Shown here piece by piece: positions 10,254 through 18,235 of a stretch of 64,000 bases of DNA. The stretch comes from Vibrio amylolyticus. GTDB lineage: Bacteria; Pseudomonadota; Gammaproteobacteria; Enterobacterales; Vibrionaceae. The translations under genes and the position numbers were made by a program. The stretch's first letter is position 1; each line of letters opens with the position of its first letter. The notes beneath the pieces were generated by a model that saw only the letters and a list, made by a program, of their open reading frames with translations, was not told the origin of the DNA and searched no databases. The DNA is taken from NCBI RefSeq assembly GCF_023145695.1, contig NZ_JAJHVV010000002.1:248001-312000 (forward strand). Reading direction: 5' to 3'.

Positions 10254-12338
10254 ATGACTGATTTATCAAAATACAGAAATATTGGTATTTTCGCGCACGT
10301 TGATGCGGGTAAAACCACTACAACTGAGCGTATCCTTAAACTTACTGGCCAGATTCACAAAACTGGTGAAGTTCATGATGGTGAATCTACTACCGACTTC
10401 ATGGAACAGGAAGCCGAGCGCGGAATTACTATCCAATCAGCAGCAGTAAGCTGTTTTTGGAACGGTCACCGTCTAAACGTTATCGATACTCCTGGACACG
10501 TTGACTTCACAGTAGAAGTATACCGTTCACTGAAAGTACTTGATGGCGGTATCGGTGTATTCTGTGGTTCTGGTGGTGTTGAGCCTCAATCAGAAACTAA
10601 CTGGCGTTACGCTAACGAATCAGAAGTATCTCGTCTGATCTTCGTTAACAAGTTAGACCGTATGGGTGCAGACTTCTACAACGTTGTTGACCAGGTTAAA
10701 AACGTTCTAGGTGCAAACCCTCTAGTAATGGTACTACCAATTGGTCGTGAAGATGACTTCGTTGGTGTTGTAGACCTACTAAGCAGAAAAGCATACGTTT
10801 GGGATGACACTGGTCTTCCTGAAAACTACGAAATCTTAGATGTTCCTGCGGACATGGTAGATGACGTTGAGCAATACCGTGAAGAGCTAATCGAAACTGC
10901 TGTAGAGCAAGACGATGACCTAATGGAAGCTTACATGGAAGGTGAAGAGCCTTCGATCGAAGACCTTAAGCGTTGTATCCGTAAAGGTACTCGTGACCTA
11001 GCATTCTTCCCAACATATTGTGGTTCAGCATTTAAGAACAAGGGCGTACAAATCGTTCTTGACGCTGTTGTAGATTACCTACCAGCTCCAACTGAAGTTG
11101 ATCCTCAACCACTAATGAATGAAGAAGGCGAAGAAACTGGCGAGCACGCTATCGTTTCTGCTGACGAAACATTCAAAGCGCTAGCATTCAAAATTATGGA
11201 TGATCGCTTCGGTGCTCTAACTTTCGTTCGTATTTACTCTGGTAAATTGAACAAAGGCGACACTATCTTGAACTCATTCACTGGTAAAACAGAGCGTGTT
11301 GGCCGTATGGTTGAGATGCAAGCTGATGACCGTAACGAACTAACTAGCGCACAAGCTGGTGACATCATTGCGATCGTTGGTATGAAGAATGTTCAAACAG
11401 GTCACACTCTATGTGATCCTAAGCACCAAGTAACGCTTGAGCCAATGGTATTCCCAACTCCAGTAATCTCTATCGCTGTATCTCCAAAAGATAAAGGCGG
11501 TTCTGAGAAAATGGGTATTGCTATCGGTAAAATGGTTGCAGAAGATCCATCTTTCCAAGTTGAAACTGACGAAGAAACTGGCGAAACTATCCTGAAAGGC
11601 ATGGGTGAACTCCACCTAGACATCAAGGTAGATATCCTTAAGCGTACATACGGCGTTGACCTAACAGTAGGTGCTCCTCAAGTTGCATACCGTGAAACTA
11701 TCACTAAAGCAATTGAAGATAGCTACACGCATAAGAAACAGTCTGGTGGTTCTGGTCAATTCGGTAAGATCGATTACCGTATCAAGCCTGGCGAACCTGG
11801 TTCTGGTTTCTCATTCAAGTCAATTGTTGTGGGCGGTAACGTTCCTAAAGAATTCTGGCCTGCAGTTGAGAAAGGTTTCGGCGGCATGATGGAAAACGGT
11901 GTTCTTGCTGGTTTCCCAACTCTAGATGTTGAAGTAGAGCTATTCGATGGTGGCTTCCACGCAGTCGATTCATCTGCAATCGCATTTGAAATCGCAGCGA
12001 AAGGTGCATTCCGTCAATCTATGCCTAAAGCTGGCGCACAACTTCTTGAGCCAATCATGAACGTTGACGTATTTACTCCAGACGATCACGTTGGTGATGT
12101 TATCGGTGACCTTAACCGTCGTCGTGGCATGATCAAAGATCAACAAGCTGGCGTAACGGGTGTTCGTATTAAAGCTGACGTACCTCTTTCTGAGATGTTC
12201 GGCTACATCGGTCACCTACGTACTATTACTTCAGGCCGTGGTCAATTCTCTATGGAATTCCTACAATACTCGCCTTGTCCAGCAAACGTTGCTGAAGAAG
12301 TAATCGCTAAAGTTAAAGAAGAAAACGCTAAGAAATAA
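10254..12338 (+). CDS. fusA2: Elongation factor G, second copy (EF-G2 type)
   Basis: This is a translational GTPase of the EF-G family, expected to act in ribosomal translocation or ribosome recycling. G motifs: G1 AHVDAGKT (14-21), switch I ending RGITI (56-60), G3 DTPGH (78-82) and G4 NKLDRMG (132-138); domains II-V follow, giving 694 residues. It is not beside rpsL/rpsG/tufA as the housekeeping fusA is, and its position after radA matches the second EF-G gene I recall in V. cholerae (VC2342). The codon use (strong bias, e.g. repeated GGT/CGT/AAC/CTA) suggests high expression. The ATG follows AACAGAGTAAAACG. A 12-bp terminator ends the unit. Confidence 0.93.
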   Translation: MTDLSKYRNIGIFAHVDAGKTTTTERILKLTGQIHKTGEVHDGESTTDFMEQEAERGITIQSAAVSCFWNGHRLNVIDTPGHVDFTVEVYRSLKVLDGGIGVFCGSGGVEPQSETNWRYANESEVSRLIFVNKLDRMGADFYNVVDQVKNVLGANPLVMVLPIGREDDFVGVVDLLSRKAYVWDDTGLPENYEILDVPADMVDDVEQYREELIETAVEQDDDLMEAYMEGEEPSIEDLKRCIRKGTRDLAFFPTYCGSAFKNKGVQIVLDAVVDYLPAPTEVDPQPLMNEEGEETGEHAIVSADETFKALAFKIMDDRFGALTFVRIYSGKLNKGDTILNSFTGKTERVGRMVEMQADDRNELTSAQAGDIIAIVGMKNVQTGHTLCDPKHQVTLEPMVFPTPVISIAVSPKDKGGSEKMGIAIGKMVAEDPSFQVETDEETGETILKGMGELHLDIKVDILKRTYGVDLTVGAPQVAYRETITKAIEDSYTHKKQSGGSGQFGKIDYRIKPGEPGSGFSFKSIVVGGNVPKEFWPAVEKGFGGMMENGVLAGFPTLDVEVELFDGGFHAVDSSAIAFEIAAKGAFRQSMPKAGAQLLEPIMNVDVFTPDDHVGDVIGDLNRRRGMIKDQQAGVTGVRIKADVPLSEMFGYIGHLRTITSGRGQFSMEFLQYSPCPANVAEEVIAKVKEENAKK

Positions 12339-12360
12339 TCGTTTTTAATCTCTAACTTAA

Positions 12361-12396
12361 AAGCCCCACTAGTGAAAGCTAGTGGGGCTTTTTGTT
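12361..12396 (+). terminator. Intrinsic terminator after fusA2
   Basis: A perfect 12-bp stem AAGCCCCACTAG / CTAGTGGGGCTT with a 6-nt loop is followed by TTTTTG. It lies 22 nt after the fusA2 stop. Confidence 0.93.
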
Positions 12397-12447
12397 TTCT
12401 AATAACGAGTGACTCTATAAAGGGGTTCTTCGTACCCTTGATATTGC

Positions 12448-12660
12448 CTAGCGTTTTAAGTCTATATAGATCTGTTCAACTTTAGTTCTCGCCCAGTCCG
12501 TTTTTCGCAGAAACTTAAGACTTGATTTAATGCTAGGATCGCTTTTAAAGCAGTTAATATTAACCATACGGCTTAACTCTTCCCAACCATAATGCTCGAC
12601 AAGTTCCGTCAGTAGCTTTTGTAGAGTAATTCCGTGTAGAGGGTTATTTTCTTGTGTCAT
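12448..12660 (-). CDS. VF530-family small protein (DUF2132)
   Basis: The 70-residue protein matches the VF530 family of small, helical, putative DNA-binding proteins, characteristic of Vibrionaceae and relatives. The signature NPLHGITL...L..LVE.YGW and [22 protein letters not shown] is intact. It converges on fusA2 and has no partner gene close by; the next gene upstream is a LysR regulator on the same strand, 56 nt away. No enzymatic role is known. Confidence 0.85.
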   Translation of the reverse strand: MTQENNPLHGITLQKLLTELVEHYGWEELSRMVNINCFKSDPSIKSSLKFLRKTDWARTKVEQIYIDLKR

Positions 12661-12716
12661 ATGTTCTCAGTGTTAGTTTAGACGTACTTAATAAGCAATA
12701 GTATAACAACTCTTGG

Positions 12717-13667
12717 CTATTTCGACCTTTTCCATTTCAGTGCGTAGTCACTCTCTTTGATGTCTAAGTCGCTTTTCCCACGAGGAGAGAAAAGATCAGC
12801 TTGTTGCTTCATCCACTTTTCAAATAAGACGATCTTCTCACGACGAAAATACCCAGAAGGTGCACATAAATAATAGCTATAGCGAGGCTTGAGGGCGATA
12901 TTACTGATGCGAACCAGTTTTCCTTCTTCAAGGTAACGCAGTGCAAGGCTATGCTTCACTAAGGCAACGCCCTGAACCGCTAAAGCCCCTTCAAGTACAA
13001 AGTGAGAACCGTCATACTGCAAGGTAGAGTGTCCTGCTTTTGCTCCAACAGTACCTAACCACAATTGCCAATCCATATCTGGCCATCTATCCTCGATGAG
13101 CTCTGCTCTATGCAGATCCTTCACGTCGAAAATACCGTGCTTCTCTTGGTAGATTGGGTGACAGACTGGGTAGATAACATCATCCATTAACCAACGACTC
13201 TCTATATTCGGATAGTTTCCTTCACCGTAGCGAATGCAAATATCAACACCGGAATCTTGAAATGAAACGAGTTGATTGGTGGGTTCTATTAACATGGAAA
13301 GTTCAGGATGCAGCTCCTTAAATTCTCCTAGGCGTGGTACTAACCAATGTTGAGCAAACGAGGGAAGGGTTGAAATAGAAAGCTGAGTAGGGTTTGGATC
13401 TTGGTTTATCTGCCGAATACCATCTTGAAGGTGAGCGAAGCCTTTTTTCGCTTGTTGGTAGAGCACCTCCCCTTCATGGGTTAATACCACTTTCCGGTGT
13501 TGACGTATGAAGAGATCGGTTCCGACCCAATCTTCAAGTAGCCGAATTTGCTGGCTGATCGCAGCAGCAGTAACAAAAAGCTGTTTTGCTGCTGCCTTAA
13601 AGCTACCCACTTCTGCGGCGGTATAAAAGTAGTAGATTCCTTGAAATGGAGGCATTCGTTCTTTCAC
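12717..13667 (-). CDS. LysR-family transcriptional regulator (GcvA-like)
   Basis: The N-terminal winged helix-turn-helix has the pattern FYTAAEVGSFKAAAKQLFVTAAAISQQI...E, followed by a periplasmic-binding-protein-like effector domain. The N terminus (MPPFQGIYYFYTAAE) resembles GcvA-type regulators, which begin with RLPPLNALR.FEAAA. A GTG at 13667 is chosen as start because AAGGA lies 8 nt before it, giving 316 residues; the longer frame to 13757 and the ATG at 13655 are less likely. It is divergent from a DUF1127 gene, with about 105 nt between the starts, and probably regulates it and/or itself (inference). The effector is unknown. Confidence 0.85.
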   Translation of the reverse strand: MKERMPPFQGIYYFYTAAEVGSFKAAAKQLFVTAAAISQQIRLLEDWVGTDLFIRQHRKVVLTHEGEVLYQQAKKGFAHLQDGIRQINQDPNPTQLSISTLPSFAQHWLVPRLGEFKELHPELSMLIEPTNQLVSFQDSGVDICIRYGEGNYPNIESRWLMDDVIYPVCHPIYQEKHGIFDVKDLHRAELIEDRWPDMDWQLWLGTVGAKAGHSTLQYDGSHFVLEGALAVQGVALVKHSLALRYLEEGKLVRISNIALKPRYSYYLCAPSGYFRREKIVLFEKWMKQQADLFSPRGKSDLDIKESDYALKWKRSK

Positions 13668-13735
13668 ATTAGTTTTCCTTAACTCAATGCTAATTTCTAT
13701 CGTTTGTTTGTCTAACCATAATGGTTGATTATTAA

Positions 13736-13759
13736 CCTTGTCAACAAAGTTAATCAAGG
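13736..13759. promoter_or_regulatory. Imperfect dyad in LysR/DUF1127 intergenic region
   Basis: CCTTGTCAAC and GTTAATCAAGG face each other around AAA in the divergent gap. An imperfect palindrome between a LysR gene and its divergent neighbour is a candidate LysR box. It overlaps the DUF1127 ribosome site. Confidence 0.35.
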
Positions 13760-13772
13760 GAGAACAAGCGCT

Positions 13773-13979
13773 ATGAATACTTCAGTCATGAACAGAACAA
13801 TCACAACAAGCCAACCCTCAGTTAATTTAATTAAGGCATTCTTTTCTTTAATTAAGAGATGGTCACAAAGATCACGCTCTCGAAAACAGTTGGCAGAGTT
13901 ATCTCCGCATATGCTAGCGGATATTGGTTTAAACCGAGAGCAGGCAAATTTTGAAAGTAATCGTCGATTTTGGAACTAG
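13773..13979 (+). CDS. DUF1127 (YjiS-like) small protein
   Basis: The 68-residue basic protein carries the DUF1127 pattern near its C terminus: W..R.RSRKQLAELSPHMLADIGLNREQA. Some DUF1127 proteins elsewhere are arginine-rich modulators of RNA turnover or phosphate/carbon metabolism; the role here is unknown. The ATG at 13773 follows AAGGGAGA with 9-nt spacing and is preferred to the upstream in-frame ATG at 13725, which overlaps the divergent promoter region. Divergent LysR plus DUF1127 is a recurring pair. A strong terminator follows. Confidence 0.85.
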   Translation: MNTSVMNRTITTSQPSVNLIKAFFSLIKRWSQRSRSRKQLAELSPHMLADIGLNREQANFESNRRFWN

Positions 13980-14042
13980 GTATTTAAGAGAGTAGTGAAG
14001 TGCTCTGCATAATTAATTTGCTAACCTTCCTGTCTAGCAAGC

Positions 14043-14076
14043 CCTCAGCGCAATGTGTTTGCGCTGAGGTTTTTTA
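14043..14076 (+). terminator. Intrinsic terminator after DUF1127 gene
   Basis: The 11-bp stem CCTCAGCGCAA / TTGCGCTGAGG with loop TGTGT is followed by a seven-T run. It ends the small DUF1127 unit before the converging acyl-CoA ligase gene. Confidence 0.92.
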
Positions 14077-14102
14077 TTAATAAATGATAAATTTTGTGGT
14101 TT

Positions 14103-15788
14103 CTACTCTTCCCAAATCACCAGTTTATCCTTTGGCCAATCAGCACCTAACTCATGATATTTTTGCTCTAGGATATGACGTTTAATTTTAAGCGTTGGTG
14201 TTAGTACGTTATTTTCGATGCTCCATGGTTCCTTAACCATGAGTACGCCTTTGATTTTTTCATGAGAGCCAAGTTGAGCGTTCATTTTTTCAATTACGCG
14301 CTCTGTTGTCCGTTCATAACGCTTTCTATCAAAGTTAGGAAAGTCATGCGGGACGACAAGTAAAATTGGCCCTGGAAGACCAAGCCCAATAAGACACATC
14401 ATTTCTACGCGGCTGTATTCAAACAGTTTTTTCTCGATAGGAACCGGGGCGACGAACTTACCTTTCGCCGTTTTAAAGGTGTCTTTTTTACGGCCTTGTA
14501 TAGAAAGATACCCCTCAGGGTCGATTGAGCCGATATCACCAGTATGAAGCCAGCCTTCATCATCAAATGACTCTTTTGTTGCAATATCATTTTTATAGTA
14601 GCCAGAAAACATCCCTTTACCGCGAACCATGATTTCGCTGTCTTGAGCGATTTTAAGTTCGATTCCCGGCCCTGCATCACCCACGGTGCCAATTTTATCG
14701 GCTCTAAATGGGTAATTAATGGTGCTATAAGCAAACGATTCGGTCATTCCCCATGCTTCAGTAATATTGAGCCCGACGCTTCGGTACCATTCGAGAAGTG
14801 CGGCAGAAACAGGTGCCGAACCACAGCCTAAGACTCGGGCTTGATCTAAACCCAGACCATCGGCCAGTTTCTTCTTAATCAGGCTATTAACAAATGGGAT
14901 CTTCAGCAGTAAGTTTAGTTTCTTCGGTGGTAATTTATCTTGAATACGCTGTTGGAAAAGCGTCCAGAGTCTAGGTACAGAGATAAATAGCGTCGGTCGC
15001 TGCATTTTTACATCTTCAATAAAAGTATCTAAAGATTCAGGGAATGCTGTTTGAACGCCGCCAGATATTGAGCAACCAAAAATGTAGACTCTTTCTGTAA
15101 TGTGAGCAAGAGGCAGATAGGAAAACAGTCTGTCATCATCTCGAATGCCAATATGATTCACGAGCTGTTGAACTGACCAGTTAAAGGCACCATAGGTTAG
15201 CATTGCCCCTTTTGGTTGGCCTGATGTACCAGAGGTATAAACCAAAGACATGAGTTTATCGTCACAATGCTCAGGGCGGAAAGTTGAAGGTTCTGTATCG
15301 CGAATAAGATCTTCAAATTGATATTGGCAATTTGGAGCGCTGTCATAAGGGAGCGCAATGCTAATAATATCTGGCTGATTAGAAAGAACCTGTTGAGTGG
15401 CTTTCGAATCATCTAATTTACCTGCAATGATAAATTTGCTTTCACTATGCGTCGCGCAGTATTCGATGGTCTCAGCGCCCGCGGTTGGAAAAATAGGAAC
15501 GCTAACAAAGTCGCCAAGCATCATGGCTAAATCACAGATGAACCATTCGGCACAGTTTTTAGAAACAAGTGCGACTTTATCACCGGGAGTTGCCCCAAGC
15601 TTGTTTAATGCGCTAACAAGTCGCAGCGCTTTATCTGCGACCTCTGCATAGGTAAATTCAACAAACTCTCGATTGATAATTTGCTTCAGGTAAATCTCAT
15701 TGGGGCGCTCTTGAGCCCACTTTAAGATGAGTTCATTTGGTGGGGGAAGAGTGCAGGTTGGTTTTGTCATTTGATTAGGCTGAATCAT
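14103..15788 (-). CDS. AMP-binding long-chain fatty acid--CoA ligase
   Basis: This is a member of the ANL adenylating superfamily, expected to activate a fatty acid with ATP and CoA. The P-loop-like motif YTSGTSGQPKGA (184-195), the A5 region EAWGMTE and the A8 region GWLHTGDIG are intact, as is the C-terminal lid domain; total 561 residues. It resembles the FadD15/AMP-forming synthetases more than E. coli FadD. V. cholerae has a putative long-chain acyl-CoA ligase at the equivalent position (VC2341, from memory). The ATG at 15788 follows GGAG; an internal ATG six codons later is possible. The natural chain length cannot be read from sequence. Confidence 0.88.
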   Translation of the reverse strand: MIQPNQMTKPTCTLPPPNELILKWAQERPNEIYLKQIINREFVEFTYAEVADKALRLVSALNKLGATPGDKVALVSKNCAEWFICDLAMMLGDFVSVPIFPTAGAETIEYCATHSESKFIIAGKLDDSKATQQVLSNQPDIISIALPYDSAPNCQYQFEDLIRDTEPSTFRPEHCDDKLMSLVYTSGTSGQPKGAMLTYGAFNWSVQQLVNHIGIRDDDRLFSYLPLAHITERVYIFGCSISGGVQTAFPESLDTFIEDVKMQRPTLFISVPRLWTLFQQRIQDKLPPKKLNLLLKIPFVNSLIKKKLADGLGLDQARVLGCGSAPVSAALLEWYRSVGLNITEAWGMTESFAYSTINYPFRADKIGTVGDAGPGIELKIAQDSEIMVRGKGMFSGYYKNDIATKESFDDEGWLHTGDIGSIDPEGYLSIQGRKKDTFKTAKGKFVAPVPIEKKLFEYSRVEMMCLIGLGLPGPILLVVPHDFPNFDRKRYERTTERVIEKMNAQLGSHEKIKGVLMVKEPWSIENNVLTPTLKIKRHILEQKYHELGADWPKDKLVIWEE

Positions 15789-15921
15789 TCTCTAACTCCA
15801 TGTATTAGAAGTGATGCATTATTTATTATGTTATTCAATTGTTAATCACAAGTTAACACTAGCATGCGTACAAAGGAGGTGAAAGAAGATGAAGTTTTTT
15901 TGATCAATTAGAGTGATCTAT

Positions 15922-16662
15922 CTAATGAAACTGCCTGAAAACACCGGGAGATATTCCCGTTTTCTTTTTAAAAATACGTGAGAAGTAGGAAACGTCGTTA
16001 TAACCACATTGGTAGGCGATCACCGCTATCTTGTTCTTTTTATCATCTTGTAGAAGTTGTTTTGCTAGTTCGATTCGCTTGGTAGTGAGGTAATCTCTGA
16101 AACTGATCCCGACCGAGTTATGAAAGACTTTAGAAAAGTAGCTGACAGAATAGTGGCAAAAGTCTGCGATATCTTCTTCTCTAATTGGCTTGGCGATATT
16201 GCTATCGATATAGCGCAGTACTTCAATGATATCTTTACTAATGGCTTGATTCTTAAGTCCCACTTCTTTTTTATGAAGTTCTAGAACTGACTGATGATCG
16301 GTAAATCGATAAAGAATATTTCGACTAAGATTTTCGCACCATTCATGAATATCAAAATCGTTGAGATCGAAATGCTCAAAGATGATATCTAACTTAAGAA
16401 TATCCTCTTCAATTTTGCCTTTGTGAATAATAATCAAGTTCTTATGGAGATTTTGACAGAGCTTAATAGCGGTAAGTAAAAGGGGGTGGTTACTATTTTT
16501 ATCGTAAAAGAAGAAGCAAACATTAACATTAGAGTCGCTCAATATTGAAACGTCATGACCACTCTCTATAACTTTAAAAAATTTTTCAATACTAAACAGA
16601 GTATCTTTTGGTATGTATGAAATTGATTGCCCAATCCAATGGCCTGCATGTAAAACGTCCAT
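15922..16662 (-). CDS. AraC-family transcriptional regulator
   Basis: The C-terminal ~105 residues form a double helix-turn-helix of AraC type (…IREEDIADFCHYSVSYFSKVFHNSVGISFRDYLTTKRIELAKQLL…VAYQCGYNDVSYFSRIFKKKTGISPGVFRQ). The N-terminal 130 residues have no cupin signature and read as an alpha/beta fold (segments such as VCFFFYD, LIIIHKG) with a possible receiver- or ligand-domain shape. It is 246 residues long, with the ATG at 16662 preceded by AAGG. It is divergent from the Tad pilus locus across 457 nt and is a candidate regulator of it (inference from position only). Confidence 0.85.
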   Translation of the reverse strand: MDVLHAGHWIGQSISYIPKDTLFSIEKFFKVIESGHDVSILSDSNVNVCFFFYDKNSNHPLLLTAIKLCQNLHKNLIIIHKGKIEEDILKLDIIFEHFDLNDFDIHEWCENLSRNILYRFTDHQSVLELHKKEVGLKNQAISKDIIEVLRYIDSNIAKPIREEDIADFCHYSVSYFSKVFHNSVGISFRDYLTTKRIELAKQLLQDDKKNKIAVIAYQCGYNDVSYFSRIFKKKTGISPGVFRQFH

Positions 16663-17119
16663 AGTATATAGCCTTAGATTAGTTAGTCCTTAATAGCTAG
16701 TTTAAGGCTAGTCTTTAGTGACGAGAATTCAAGATGGGCTACTTATCTCTTCTATTGTTGATTGATCTATAATTTAAATCAGGCTTATTTTGTGATCTTT
16801 GTTCAAAAAACAAAGGTAAATAAAGAGAGTCAAGTATCACTTATGAGAATTTGAAGGATAATAGTTGTCGGCGTGTATTGCTGAGTTAAAAGTATCTGGT
16901 ATTCAAATTGTTAGATGTTAAGAGTAAATAACGTTCCTTGTAATATAGATAGAAAACTCAGAATGTAACTATTCTAATGCGTGTTAAATGTAATATATAG
17001 GTGATATTCAATGATAAAAAAGTACCAAAGAAGATTAAAATAATCCTAACTTATCACTTTATTACTATCTAAATTATTAGTTAGCAATTAGATAAAATTG
17101 CATTTTGGAAGGAGACCAA
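16663..17119. other. AT-rich divergent intergenic region before the Tad locus
   Basis: These 457 nt separate the AraC-type gene from flp1. The region is AT-rich, has no open frame with a ribosome site and should carry the promoters for both directions. I see no convincing sigma70 or sigma54 promoter and no clear long dyad. A weak tandem motif (GCTAGTTTAAGG then GCTAGTCTTTAG, near 16696-16718) lies close to the AraC start. Confidence 0.5.
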
Positions 17120-17314
17120 ATGATGAATACATTAATGAAAAACGTTAAAGCATTTATGCACGACGAAGAAGGACTAACGGTTGTTGAATACGTTGTTGGT
17201 GCTGGACTACTGGTTGCTGGATTAGGGGTAATATTTGATACTTTAGGCTCAAGTCTAAGTAGTGCACTATCTGATGCAATCGGTACTATTGGTGAAGACG
17301 CTGCTGCTGGCTAA
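17120..17314 (+). CDS. flp1: Flp-type major pilin, copy 1
   Basis: This is the 64-residue type IVb prepilin that forms the Tad/Flp pilus. It has a short basic leader ending EEG, then the processing site G|LTVVEY (cleavage after Gly, Glu at +5, Tyr at +6), a hydrophobic helix of about 22 residues and a small Ser/Gly/Ala-rich tail. The double ATG at 17120/17123 follows AAGGAG (17109-17114); the upstream TTG at 17105 overlaps that site and is rejected. It is the first gene of the locus, separated from flp2 by a region with a stem-loop and two 13-bp repeats. Confidence 0.93.
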   Translation: MMNTLMKNVKAFMHDEEGLTVVEYVVGAGLLVAGLGVIFDTLGSSLSSALSDAIGTIGEDAAAG

Positions 17315-17389
17315 TTTCAGTCAGTTTGTAAGCTGATTGAGAATAGAAAATTCTACAAAATATAAGTTATCGTCTACTCTTAAAATGAT

Positions 17390-17428
17390 CGACTAACAAT
17401 TGTTAAATCGTCTAACAGTTGTTAGTCG
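17390..17428. repeat. Stem-loop and paired 13-bp motifs between flp1 and flp2
   Basis: CTAACAATTGTTA (17393-17405) and CTAACAGTTGTTA (17412-17424) are direct repeats differing at one base, with starts 19 bp apart. The first contains the perfect palindrome TAACAATTGTTA. The outer bases CGACTAACAA / TTGTTAGTCG can also pair as a 10-bp stem. The element may be a partial terminator that keeps flp1 mRNA in excess, or a tandem binding site ahead of flp2. Confidence 0.6.
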
Positions 17429-17449
17429 TTGTAGTTTTTGGAGGAGAAA

Positions 17450-17617
17450 ATGGCAGGTGCTTATGGACGTGTTGTTGAGTTTTTTAAAGATGAAGATGGA
17501 CTAACTGTTGTTGAGTATATCGTCAGTGCTGGATTACTAGTTGTTGTTCTTTCTGGTTTATTCACCGTTCTTTATGGCGCTATTAGTGATCGTTTCGAAT
17601 CAATGTTTAGTGATTAA
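17450..17617 (+). CDS. flp2: Flp-type pilin, copy 2
   Basis: This 55-residue protein has the same architecture as Flp1: a leader ending EDG, then the processing site G|LTVVEYIVSAG, a hydrophobic helix and a short tail ending MFSD. The ATG at 17450 is preceded by GGAGGAG. It lacks the Gly/Ala-rich C terminus of Flp1 and has a charged end (SDRFESMFSD). It could be a minor pilin or a second structural subunit; two flp genes at the head of a tad locus are common. The prepilin peptidase gene starts 25 nt downstream. Confidence 0.9.
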   Translation: MAGAYGRVVEFFKDEDGLTVVEYIVSAGLLVVVLSGLFTVLYGAISDRFESMFSD

Positions 17618-17642
17618 TATAAATTATAGAGGTATGGCTTGA

Positions 17643-18173
17643 GTGGAATACCTAATCTGGGCTGGGTTACTTATCGTTGCTACGACCGATGCTAGAGAGC
17701 ACCGCATTCCAAATATTGCCTTATTTTATTTATTGATTGTCACCTTGATTAACCAATCTTTTTCTGTTCATCCATTGACAACCATTGGCAGCTCTTTGCT
17801 CGCCGGTTTTGTTATGTTCTCAGTATCTCTACTTTTGCATTTTTTACGTGCAATGGCCCCTGGAGACGTCAAGTTGTTAGGTATTGTTGGCGTTATTGTC
17901 GGTTGGGGGCAATTAATGAATACCACTTTTTGGATTGCCGTATCGACTGTGATCGTCGGCCTGTTATACGGAGCCATACGTCTAGCTGAAGATCCTGATT
18001 CCCTTCAACAACTGTTTCAAAAATATACTATGCTTTTTGCATACGGTAAGAATGCAAATACATCACTCAATGTTATAAGTAAAAATGATACTAAAGTTTT
18101 GAGAATGCCTTTTGCGCCTATCGTTGTTATCGGTTTAGCTATGCAGAGTTTTTATAGCGGAGTTTTATTTTAA
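17643..18173 (+). CDS. tadV: Tad prepilin peptidase (TadV/CpaA, A24 family)
   Basis: This is the inner-membrane aspartic peptidase that cleaves Flp, TadE and TadF leaders. Its 176 residues span several membrane helices and hold the two catalytic Asp motifs, TDAREHRIPN (first Asp near residue 16) and APGDVKLLG. The second replaces the first Gly of the usual GxGD with Ala; the Asp is kept. It uses a GTG start at 17643 behind AGAGGT. It is the third gene of the operon, with 62 nt to the AAA+ ATPase gene. Confidence 0.9.
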   Translation: MEYLIWAGLLIVATTDAREHRIPNIALFYLLIVTLINQSFSVHPLTTIGSSLLAGFVMFSVSLLLHFLRAMAPGDVKLLGIVGVIVGWGQLMNTTFWIAVSTVIVGLLYGAIRLAEDPDSLQQLFQKYTMLFAYGKNANTSLNVISKNDTKVLRMPFAPIVVIGLAMQSFYSGVLF

Positions 18174-18235
18174 CGAGACAGCTATTTGAAGTATCCAGTC
18201 GCACTGGTACAACGCAATAGTAATAAGGAGTCTCT

